Of a stretch of 21,702 nt of DNA, positions 13,381-19,710 are shown in pieces (the stretch's first letter is position 1; each line of letters begins with the position of its first letter). The DNA lies in the IMG/VR virus record IMGVR_UViG_3300006870_000111, positions 1-21,702 of that record. One strand, given 5' to 3'. The translations under genes and the position numbers were made by a program. The notes below the pieces were generated by a model. The model had not been told where the DNA came from and did no database searches. It saw only the letters and a list, made by a program, of their open reading frames with translations. This stretch comes from a virus.

Positions 13381-14067
13381 ATGAAATCTTTTAAAACATT
13401 CTTAGACGAAGGTGTCAACGATCCAGCAATCTTCAAGGCGATCTTTCTTGCGGGTGGGCCAGGCTCTGGTAAGTCATTCATCGTCGGCAAAACTGGTTTG
13501 ACTTCTATGGGTTACAAGGTCGTTAACTCTGACGACGCATTTGAAGCTGCTATGAAGAAAGTTGATATGGATATGACTCCGGACAATATCTTCTCACCGA
13601 AGGGTCAAGAACTTCGTGGCAAGGCAAAGAAACTAACCGGCAAGAAAGAAGAACGATATCTGAAAGGCCGTCTTGGTCTTGTCGTAGACGGTACTGGTAA
13701 AGATCCAGACAAAATCGCAGCGCAGGCACAAAAGGTTAAAGATCTAGGTTACGATGTTGCAATGATATTCGTCAATACAGATCTTGACACTGCAATTAAC
13801 CGTGATGCAAAACGAGCTCGTACACTAGGTGCGAAGGGTGTTACTGAATACTGGAAAGCGGTTCAACGCAATGTTGGTAAGTTCCAGCGTATGTTCGGTA
13901 AAGAGAACTTCTTGGTAGTTGATAACTCAGAAGGCAAGAACTACGAAAAAGAAACACTGACTGCATATCGTGATGCAAAGAAGTTTACGGATAAACCTGT
14001 TGGTGCGAAGGCGAAACGTTGGATTGAAGTAGAGAAGCAAGCAATCAAGCGCGTCAAAAAAAGATAA
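13381..14067 (+). CDS. P-loop kinase (zeta-toxin/PNK-like) with capsid-targeting-like N terminus (228 aa)
   Basis: The first ten residues MKSFKTFLDE match the T4 internal-protein targeting pattern (family recall: MKTYQEFIAE in T4), with a predicted prohead-protease cut after L-D-E. Then IFLAGGPGSGKS (21-32) is a Walker A loop; VNSDDAFE (48-55) and LVVDGTGKDPDK (100-111) match the substrate and second-strand elements of zeta-toxin/polynucleotide-kinase-like enzymes; a lid with Arg residues (DAKRARTLGAKG, 142-153) follows. It probably phosphorylates a small molecule or nucleic-acid end; substrate unknown. It lies behind a TATAAATA late promoter and has no clear ribosome site, consistent with late expression as a virion component (inference). 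Confidence 0.8.
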   Translation: MKSFKTFLDEGVNDPAIFKAIFLAGGPGSGKSFIVGKTGLTSMGYKVVNSDDAFEAAMKKVDMDMTPDNIFSPKGQELRGKAKKLTGKKEERYLKGRLGLVVDGTGKDPDKIAAQAQKVKDLGYDVAMIFVNTDLDTAINRDAKRARTLGAKGVTEYWKAVQRNVGKFQRMFGKENFLVVDNSEGKNYEKETLTAYRDAKKFTDKPVGAKAKRWIEVEKQAIKRVKKR

Positions 14068-14077
14068 CTATTCACAC

Positions 14078-14107
14078 TTGACACCTGTCTATAAACTGTA
14101 GTATACT
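14078..14107 (+). promoter_or_regulatory. Sigma70-type promoter for cytochrome c peroxidase
   Basis: TTGACA (14078-14083), 18-base spacer, TATACT (14102-14107). The leader then contains a hairpin carrying the ribosome site. Confidence 0.75.
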
Positions 14108-14126
14108 TACTCTCGTAACTTGAAAT

Positions 14127-14145
14127 AGAGTATTGAGAGGACTCT
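14127..14145 (+). promoter_or_regulatory. Hairpin exposing the ribosome site of the peroxidase gene
   Basis: AGAGT/ACTCT pair around a 9-base loop that contains GAGAGG, the ribosome site for the ATG at 14152. A possible site of translational control. Confidence 0.35.
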
Positions 14146-14151
14146 TATATT

Positions 14152-15564
14152 ATGAAGAAACTACTAACTGTAGCTGTGTCTACGGCACTCCTGAGTGCAT
14201 GTTCTGGCGGAGCAGATAACGCATCCGCCCCCGACCCTGTGGTCGTAACTCCCCCAACCGTAACCCCTGTTGATCCTGCAGTCGAGGCACGTGACAATCT
14301 ACTCACGTTACTTGACTCAACATCAACGACAGGTTCATACGAAGAATACATCCTGCCCGACAGCGATGACTTCGACAACATTCCGCAAGATCCAAGCAAC
14401 CCTATTACTGCAGAGAAAGTTGCGCTCGGTCAGTTAGTCTATCATGAGACTGGCATCACCGATGGCAATATCTCTGGCATGGACGGGACATTCTCGTGCG
14501 CATCATGTCACAACGCACAGAACGGATTCAAGTCTGGTATTCGTCAGGGTATTGGTGAAGGTGGTATCGGTTTTGATCATCGTATGATTGCTGAGGGTGT
14601 CAATCCCGAAGACATCGATGTGCAACCCGTCACATCACCCACTGTACTCAACACGGCATTCCAAGAAGTAATGTTGTGGAATGGTCAGTTCGGTAATGTC
14701 ATAGGTGGTGTTGTCAATGTCGGCATTGACGAAGATCGTCACTTCACAGAAGGCACTCCCAAAGAAGCAAATCTGCGTAACTTCGCTGGTCTAGAGACAC
14801 AAGCAGTTGCGGGTCTAGGTGTGCATCGTATGGGCGACACCGATAATTCTATTCTGCGCACCAACGAAACTTATCGTGAGATGTATGAAGCTGCGTACGG
14901 TGTTGCAGAACCCGACGATATGTTAGAGGCAACTGCACTTGCGATTGCCGCATACGAACGAACCATTCTTGCGAACCAAGCACCCTTCCAAGCATACTTG
15001 AAAGGCGACGAAACTGCGATGACTGAATCTGAAGTCGCTGGTGCAGAAGTGTTCTTCGGTAAGGGTAACTGTTATGCTTGTCATAACGGACCTGCGTTGT
15101 CGTCTCCGGTTGGTGCCATGGCAGACGAAGTGTTCATGACTGTCGGTTTCCACGATCTAGACATCTGGGAAGACACGGTCGGTGAAGTCAACGATGCGAC
15201 TAGAGAGGGTCGCGGCGGATTCACTGGCGACGAACTTGACCGATTCAAGTTCAAAGTTCCACCTCTTTACAACCTTATAGATACTACTGTATTCGGTCAC
15301 GGTGCGTCATTCTCTAGTGTAGAAGATGTCGTGCGATACAAGGTGGCTGCGGTTCCACAACACCCACAAGTGGAAACGTATGACCTTGACTATCGGTTCA
15401 CTCCGTTAGACTTGACCGAAGACGAGATCACAAACCTTGTTGCTTTTCTTGAGAACAGTTTGTATGATCCAGAGTTGATGCGATATGTGCCAGAGTCGTT
15501 ACCAAGCGGCAACTGTCCTGTCAACAATGATGAGGTGTCACGCCAAGAACTTGGGTGTGACTGA
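14152..15564 (+). CDS. Di-heme cytochrome c peroxidase (CcpA/MauG family) lipoprotein (470 aa)
   Basis: Lipoprotein signal with lipobox LSAC (Cys17), then a Pro/Val-rich linker to about residue 45. Two heme c sites: CASCH (116-120) and CYACH (307-311). Between them TALAIAAYERTILANQAPFQ (261-280) and after them KVPPLYNL plus FGHGASFSS (368-389) and LTEDEITNLVAFL (421-433) are the usual CCP_MauG landmarks. The family reduces hydrogen peroxide in the periplasm with electrons from host cytochrome c or cupredoxin; some members oxidise other targets. Both hemes need the host Ccm system. At 470 residues it is longer than classical enzymes (about 320-350), mainly from the linker and loops. It has its own strong promoter. 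Highly unexpected cargo for a phage; the family is certain, the substrate is not. Confidence 0.93.
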   Translation: MKKLLTVAVSTALLSACSGGADNASAPDPVVVTPPTVTPVDPAVEARDNLLTLLDSTSTTGSYEEYILPDSDDFDNIPQDPSNPITAEKVALGQLVYHETGITDGNISGMDGTFSCASCHNAQNGFKSGIRQGIGEGGIGFDHRMIAEGVNPEDIDVQPVTSPTVLNTAFQEVMLWNGQFGNVIGGVVNVGIDEDRHFTEGTPKEANLRNFAGLETQAVAGLGVHRMGDTDNSILRTNETYREMYEAAYGVAEPDDMLEATALAIAAYERTILANQAPFQAYLKGDETAMTESEVAGAEVFFGKGNCYACHNGPALSSPVGAMADEVFMTVGFHDLDIWEDTVGEVNDATREGRGGFTGDELDRFKFKVPPLYNLIDTTVFGHGASFSSVEDVVRYKVAAVPQHPQVETYDLDYRFTPLDLTEDEITNLVAFLENSLYDPELMRYVPESLPSGNCPVNNDEVSRQELGCD

Positions 15565-15566
15565 AG

Positions 15567-15574
15567 TATAAATA
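15567..15574 (+). promoter_or_regulatory. T4-late-type element (TATAAATA) before tRNA-Ala
   Basis: Exact TATAAATA 10 bases upstream of tRNA-Ala. A start about 12 bases further on would fall just inside the tRNA, so it may instead serve the genes after it. Confidence 0.5.
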
Positions 15575-15583
15575 GGAACTATA

Positions 15584-15659
15584 GGGGCTATAGCTCAGTT
15601 GGGAGAGCGCTTGATTTGCATTCAAGAGGTCGTGGGTTCGACTCCCTCTAGCTCCACCA
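15584..15659 (+). tRNA. tRNA-Ala (anticodon TGC)
   Basis: Acceptor GGGGCTA/TAGCTCC, anticodon stem CTTGA/TCAAG with loop TTTGCAT, encoded CCA. Confidence 0.95.
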
Positions 15660-15663
15660 GTTC

Positions 15664-15823
15664 CCCCACACAGTACGGTAGTTTGACATAAGAGTGAATT
15701 TTGCGCACGGGCGCACTGATAAGATCTGCAGATCTCTCAATACGTGCATGTAAAAATGCCAAGCAGAGTTATATCAAGTTTCACCTATACCAAATATGTC
15801 TTTAGAACGCCGTACTTGTGGGG
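15664..15823 (+). ncRNA. Candidate structured RNA in a 190-base gene-free stretch
   Basis: No reading frame is convincing between tRNA-Ala and 15854. Instead the ends pair: bases 15664-15678 with 15810-15823 form 14 pairs interrupted by one bulged C (CCCCACA, C, AGTACGG). Inside are a TGCGC-ACGG-GCGCA hairpin (15702-15715), the 14-base palindrome AGATCTGCAGATCT (15722-15735) and GCAT-N6-ATGC (15746-15759). It may be processed from the tRNA-Ala transcript. Structure is seen by eye only. Confidence 0.35.
15722..15735. repeat. 14-bp perfect palindrome
   Basis: AGATCTGCAGATCT, within the candidate structured stretch. It can act as a hairpin in RNA only with a strained loop, so a DNA-binding site or dimerisation site is also possible. 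Confidence 0.6.
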
Positions 15824-15834
15824 ATCTTTTGCTA

Positions 15835-15863
15835 TTGACAAGTGATCTTTTTTATGTTAGAAT
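15835..15863 (+). promoter_or_regulatory. Sigma70-type promoter overlapping a small gene start
   Basis: TTGACA (15835-15840), 17-base spacer, TAGAAT (15858-15863). Transcription from it would start inside the 43-residue frame at 15854, so it serves mainly the exonuclease gene at 15985. Confidence 0.6.
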
Positions 15864-15985
15864 TCTTATTATATTTCTTCGCAACGATTGGCGTTATCAC
15901 ATTCGCTAGTCTAGTCTTTTTTTCATATCTTGTGAAAAGAGAACGAAGATCCATTGATGAAAGTGACTTGGACAACTATAGATAA
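15854..15985 (+). CDS. Small single-pass membrane protein (43 aa)
   Basis: MLEFLLYFFATIGVITFASL and following residues form one long membrane segment (about 3-26), then a charged tail (KRERRSIDESDLDNY). No ribosome site is visible, and the promoter -10 element overlaps codons 2-4, so translation would depend on an upstream transcript. The stop overlaps the next ATG (TAATG), which supports it as a real gene. Confidence 0.5.
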   Translation: MLEFLLYFFATIGVITFASLVFFSYLVKRERRSIDESDLDNYR

Positions 15986-16662
15986 TGTTTGAACATGTGC
16001 CTGTCGAGTTGACAGAAATGAAAACGGAGAACCGCAATGGTCGCCGTGAGTATAAAACGCCCGAAGGAATTAATCTTCCTTCTATAACCACCGTACTCTC
16101 TATCCTATCACGCGAGTCTATCGCAAAGTGGCGTAAAAAGGTCGGTAACGAAGAAGCAAACCGTATCTCTCACCGTGCATCTACACGCGGTACTGCAGTT
16201 CACGCGATCATTGAGAAATACATCAACAATGAAGAGAATTTTAAAGATGGATACACTCCAGATATTATTGGCAGTTTTCTTGATCTCAAACCCATTCTTG
16301 ATGGCCGCATTGGCAGAGTATATGCACAGGAAGCACCACTCTACTCAAACCATCTGGGTGTCGCTGGTCGTGTGGACTGTGTCGCTGATTTTGATGGTAA
16401 ATTGTCTATCATTGATTTTAAGACCTCAATGAAACCCAAGCGGAAGGATTGGATCACCAATTACTTCATGCAAGAATCCGCCTACGCAATCATGTGGGAA
16501 GAACGCACAGGTCGTCCCATTACTCAGCTCGTCACCATTATCTCTGTAGATAACCACGATCCGCAGATTTTTGTCGAACACAGAGATACATGGGTAAGAC
16601 CTCTTCGCGAAACTATCGCAAAATATAACGCAGAAAACGCCGAAAATCCCCTTGACATATAA
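15985..16662 (+). CDS. PD-(D/E)XK exonuclease, RecB/Cas4-like (225 aa)
   Basis: Motifs of the RecB-nuclease class in order: GTAVH (69-73) helix histidine, GRVD (128-131) with metal Asp131, IIDFKT (142-147) with Asp144 and Lys146, and QESAYA (163-168). These are the residues expected for a metal-dependent single-strand exonuclease of the type found in many marine T4-like phages, where it is thought to act in recombination or host-DNA degradation. An N-terminal wHTH-like piece (LPSITTVLSILS) leads in. Coupled to the 43-residue gene by TAATG. The enzyme family is secure, the pathway is inferred. Confidence 0.85.
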   Translation: MFEHVPVELTEMKTENRNGRREYKTPEGINLPSITTVLSILSRESIAKWRKKVGNEEANRISHRASTRGTAVHAIIEKYINNEENFKDGYTPDIIGSFLDLKPILDGRIGRVYAQEAPLYSNHLGVAGRVDCVADFDGKLSIIDFKTSMKPKRKDWITNYFMQESAYAIMWEERTGRPITQLVTIISVDNHDPQIFVEHRDTWVRPLRETIAKYNAENAENPLDI

Positions 16663-16679
16663 ATAGTGTCTGTTATACT
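16652..16679 (+). promoter_or_regulatory. Composite promoter: sigma70-type plus T4-late-type
   Basis: TTGACA (16652-16657), 16-base spacer, TATACT (16674-16679); the late element TATAAATA (16658-16665) begins directly after TTGACA. It precedes the GTG start at 16705 and could be used by both early and late polymerase forms. Confidence 0.7.
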
Positions 16680-16704
16680 CAATAAAGAGTAAGAGGATCA
16701 CTAA

Positions 16705-18084
16705 GTGGCAAATTTTAACGGAGACGACGGTAAGTTCGATAAAGGATACCTTGACATGATTGTCAGGGACATTGAAGCGGGCAAGAAAATAAAATTTGGT
16801 GATGGTGAGTCTCAGAAAATAAATGTTACTGACGACATAAAGGCATTTATAAAAGCGGTAAAAGAAAGGAACGAGAGAAATTTAAATAAGGCGATGCGTG
16901 TAGGCACCACTGTCAAATTCTCTCCTATTTTCAACGGATACCCTTGGACAAAAATTGATAAATCACCATACAGTGGTCAAGGTGGTTCTGGGGCCGGTGC
17001 TAAGATCACTGCATTGGGTGAATGTTTTCAGGCATATATGTGCGCTGCAAGACAGAAGAAGGGCAGTGACTTAAACAGTTGGTTAGAAGGGTTGGATCTG
17101 CTGGACAGCACTACCATATCAACTTATACTGATTGTGATAGAACTTTAAAACAATGTCTTGCCGATCTAGATGAGGATTGGAAAAATTCTGGATGCGTCG
17201 TAGCTAATAAGATTTTTAAAAGATTGGATGCTGTTAAGTATGTGTTTCATCGGGGCGGTCGTACTGTCGGCAAGATAGAAGACACTTATAAAAAACTGAA
17301 GAAAACTGCGGGCATCACATTCGACGTGAACAAATGGAACCCTGCTGATATATGGGTAATGAAAAAATCTTTCACTCTTGACACTAACCATGATACTCTA
17401 GATGAGTTCAACGAATATATTCTAAAGGAACATAGAAGCAATAACTTGTTAGGAATCTCTCTCAAGAAACTTGATTCTGGTGCAACCTCATGTACCGAAG
17501 AAGTATTCAACGATGGAACGCCCAGACCAAAGGCGACATTTCTCAGGCACGCTGTTTCTGGTATCGGTAAGAACTCTGATTGGTTAACTTCGTATCGAAA
17601 GGCAGGTGATGCAAGTAAAGACGTATACTTCACCTACAGAGTCGGTAGAAAAGAAGTCAATATGCAGATCCGAACATTCGATAGTGGAATGACAGGATGG
17701 CAGGGAGAGATTAAAGGAAAATCTGCCGCTGGGGGAAAAATCGGTGGCGGCAATCTTCAATCAGCCATGGTTCTCGCCGGAATACCAGAGAGAAAATTTA
17801 AAAATCAAAGTGAGTTTAAAAGATTATCTAAGATAGACAATAAGTCTACGATTGCAGAATTCACTAAGATGTACAATGAACTCTCTGACTCTACTATGAC
17901 AGAAGACGAAATGTCTTTGTTCTTACAAGACTACACGAATAACTGGTTGTACAGTAAATACTTATCGATGCAATTCATATACTTACTAGTGACGGAAAGA
18001 AAGGCTGACGAAGTCGTCTCTATGGTTGTTAGTATTGCCGAGTCTGCAACACCTAAATCATCCATCTTTATAAAGTATAGTTAA
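16705..18084 (+). CDS. Unassigned protein, possibly PD-(D/E)XK nuclease-like (459 aa)
   Basis: GTG start behind AAGAGGA. The N-terminal 60 residues are charged; at 102-112 TALGECFQAYM is a helix with Glu106; at 208-219 VNKWNPADIWVM places Asp215 in a strand, followed at 249-255 by LGISLKK. The order E - D - SxK resembles a restriction-type nuclease core, and the NPADIW plus ISLKK pair recurs in phage proteins I cannot name. C-terminal part (about 395-459) is helical. No targeting decapeptide at the N terminus, unlike the genes after it. It is AT-rich (about 35% G+C by hand counts in 16801-16860), well below its downstream neighbour. Nuclease activity is a guess; existence of the gene is secure. 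Confidence 0.75.
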   Translation: MANFNGDDGKFDKGYLDMIVRDIEAGKKIKFGDGESQKINVTDDIKAFIKAVKERNERNLNKAMRVGTTVKFSPIFNGYPWTKIDKSPYSGQGGSGAGAKITALGECFQAYMCAARQKKGSDLNSWLEGLDLLDSTTISTYTDCDRTLKQCLADLDEDWKNSGCVVANKIFKRLDAVKYVFHRGGRTVGKIEDTYKKLKKTAGITFDVNKWNPADIWVMKKSFTLDTNHDTLDEFNEYILKEHRSNNLLGISLKKLDSGATSCTEEVFNDGTPRPKATFLRHAVSGIGKNSDWLTSYRKAGDASKDVYFTYRVGRKEVNMQIRTFDSGMTGWQGEIKGKSAAGGKIGGGNLQSAMVLAGIPERKFKNQSEFKRLSKIDNKSTIAEFTKMYNELSDSTMTEDEMSLFLQDYTNNWLYSKYLSMQFIYLLVTERKADEVVSMVVSIAESATPKSSIFIKYS

Positions 18085-18085
18085 C

Positions 18086-19306
18086 ATGGAAAATTTCAGT
18101 AACTTCATCACAGAACAGAAGAACACTCACATGACTCACATCGAGGACAAGGTCCTGTATGGTGGAGTTGACGGTACACGTCAGGCGATCAATGCACTGC
18201 GTGGTCTACGGGACATGTTGGCGGGATCTGGTGGTGGTCGCGTATCGGTCAAGTGGGACGGTGCGCCTGCTATCTTCGCTGGACAAGATCCACGTGACGG
18301 TCAGTTCTTTGTCGCGAAGAAAGGCATCTTCAATAAGAACCCAAAGGTCTACAAGACCGACGCGGATATCGATGCAGACACCAAGGGTGATCTTAACACT
18401 AAACTCAAGGCTGCACTCAAGTATCTCCCCGACCTAAACATCAAGGGTGTCGTTCAGGGAGACTTCCTATTCAGTCGCGCAGATCTACAAGGTAAAAAGA
18501 TCGGTGGTCAGAAGTATGTCGTCTTTCACCCGAACACAATCGCGTATGCAGTGCCGTGGGATCAGGCGGCAGACATTCGTGCAGCGAAAATCGGAATCGT
18601 CTGGCACACAACCTACACGGGCGATTCTTTTGAAAACATGACTGCATCTTACGGTGTGGATGTCTCCAAGTTTCGCAAGTCTCGCAATGTATGGTCACAG
18701 GACGCGATGCTTCGCGACGTGACTAACGCAACGATGAGTGAAAGTGAGACAACCGAAGTAAATGGTTTGTTGACGCAGATCGGTCGTTTGTTCCGACAAA
18801 CCTCTTCGTCTACACTAAAATCTGTTGGTGATAATCCTAAGTTTGCACAGGCGATCGAAACATACAACAACACATTCGTTCGTGCGGGTACGCTGATACC
18901 AGACTCTAAAAAACATGTTGAAGGCCTCATTAAACATCGTCAAGCATACTATAAGAAAGAGATAGATAGTAAGAAGTCTCAACGTGGTAAGGACGCTTGG
19001 GTCGCTAAGATGAAGGACGAAATGGACTTTTTCTCTGCAACTAACAGGGCAAACCTCATAAAAATGTTTGAGTTACAACGATTAATTGTATTAGTGAAAT
19101 TAAAACTTATAAATAGTTTGGACAAATTAAAATCAATTGATACTTTCGTAAAAACTTCGAATGGTTACAAAGTGACTGGCGAAGAAGGATATGTTGCAAT
19201 TGATACACTTGGTGGTGACGCGGTGAAATTGGTTGATCGTATGGAGTTCTCCTACAACAACTTTTCATCTGATATATTAAAGGGTTGGGATTCGGCCCGT
19301 AGATAA
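18086..19306 (+). CDS. DUF6267-like protein with ligase-type KxDG motif and capsid-targeting-like N terminus (406 aa)
   Basis: The start MENFSNFITE fits the targeting decapeptide, with a possible cut after I-T-E. Then VKWDGAPAIF (55-64) matches motif I (KxDG, Lys56 as nucleotidyl-accepting lysine) of ATP-dependent ligases; FVAKKG (75-80) and GVVQGDFLFS (121-130) resemble later nucleotidyltransferase motifs, and VVFHPNTIAY follows. I recall this as DUF6267, found next to head genes in marine T4-like phages. It may be a ligase or a nucleotidyltransferase relative; activity unproven. The end (about 19040-19306) is far more AT-rich than the first 900 bases, hinting at a mosaic C terminus. It starts two bases after the previous stop. 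Confidence 0.75.
   Translation: MENFSNFITEQKNTHMTHIEDKVLYGGVDGTRQAINALRGLRDMLAGSGGGRVSVKWDGAPAIFAGQDPRDGQFFVAKKGIFNKNPKVYKTDADIDADTKGDLNTKLKAALKYLPDLNIKGVVQGDFLFSRADLQGKKIGGQKYVVFHPNTIAYAVPWDQAADIRAAKIGIVWHTTYTGDSFENMTASYGVDVSKFRKSRNVWSQDAMLRDVTNATMSESETTEVNGLLTQIGRLFRQTSSSTLKSVGDNPKFAQAIETYNNTFVRAGTLIPDSKKHVEGLIKHRQAYYKKEIDSKKSQRGKDAWVAKMKDEMDFFSATNRANLIKMFELQRLIVLVKLKLINSLDKLKSIDTFVKTSNGYKVTGEEGYVAIDTLGGDAVKLVDRMEFSYNNFSSDILKGWDSARR
19108..19115 (+). promoter_or_regulatory. T4-late-type element (TATAAATA) inside the KxDG gene
   Basis: Exact match, in the AT-rich end of the gene, about 220 bases before the start at 19339. It could supply late transcription of the basic-protein gene, or be chance within AT-rich sequence. 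Confidence 0.4.
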
Positions 19307-19338
19307 TATGGAATAAACCAATAAAGGATTAGGTAGTT

Positions 19339-19710
19339 ATGCTATCATTTAAGCAGTTCGTGAGTGAAGTGTTAGACGCAACTCAGCGCCGTAAACTCGC
19401 GATGAAAATGAAGAAGAATAAAACTCGCATTGCAATGGGTCGCAAACGCGCAGAACGTAAGATGGCCTCAAAAGAGGTTCTTCAGAAACGTGCACGTCGT
19501 CAAGCAAGAAAGGCGATGATTTCGAAGATCACCAAAGGTCAAGACAAAGGTGATATGTCGATTGCACGTAAGAAGGAGATCGAGAAGCGTTTAGAGAGAC
19601 CAGCAGTGCAAGCAAGAATAGACCGTCAGTCACGCAAGTTGATGAAAACGGTTCGTCGCCAAGAGATAGATAGAAAGAGAGCTAGACGACAAGGCGGCGC
19701 AGAGAAGTGA
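19339..19710 (+). CDS. Very basic protein with capsid-targeting-like N terminus (123 aa)
   Basis: Starts MLSFKQFVSE, the targeting pattern, with a possible cut after V-S-E. The remaining body is extremely basic: 43 of 123 residues are Lys or Arg by hand count, in helical arrays (RKRAERKM, RARRQARKAM, RKKEIEKRLERP). That composition fits a DNA-condensing or DNA-coating protein, comparable in idea to T4 internal proteins or histone-like proteins. It follows AAAGGATTAGG as ribosome site and overlaps the next gene by four bases (GTGA). Function is inferred from composition and N terminus only. Confidence 0.7.
   Translation: MLSFKQFVSEVLDATQRRKLAMKMKKNKTRIAMGRKRAERKMASKEVLQKRARRQARKAMISKITKGQDKGDMSIARKKEIEKRLERPAVQARIDRQSRKLMKTVRRQEIDRKRARRQGGAEK

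Noticed and set aside
3753-15564. Idea that this is host chromosome, given aceA, iscU, peroxiredoxin and cytochrome c peroxidase
   Set aside because: These genes lack their usual bacterial neighbours and are embedded among tiny overlapping genes, CCA-encoding tRNAs, a fibre and T4-late promoter elements. Assembly chimerism cannot be excluded without reads.
16741-17400. Additional TTGACA hexamers at about 16752 and 17373
   Set aside because: No acceptable -10 element 16-18 bases downstream; both fall in coding sequence.
17286-17633. 115-codon minus-strand frame in the 16705 gene
   Set aside because: Shadow frame; the + strand gene has start signals, promoters and consistent codon pattern.
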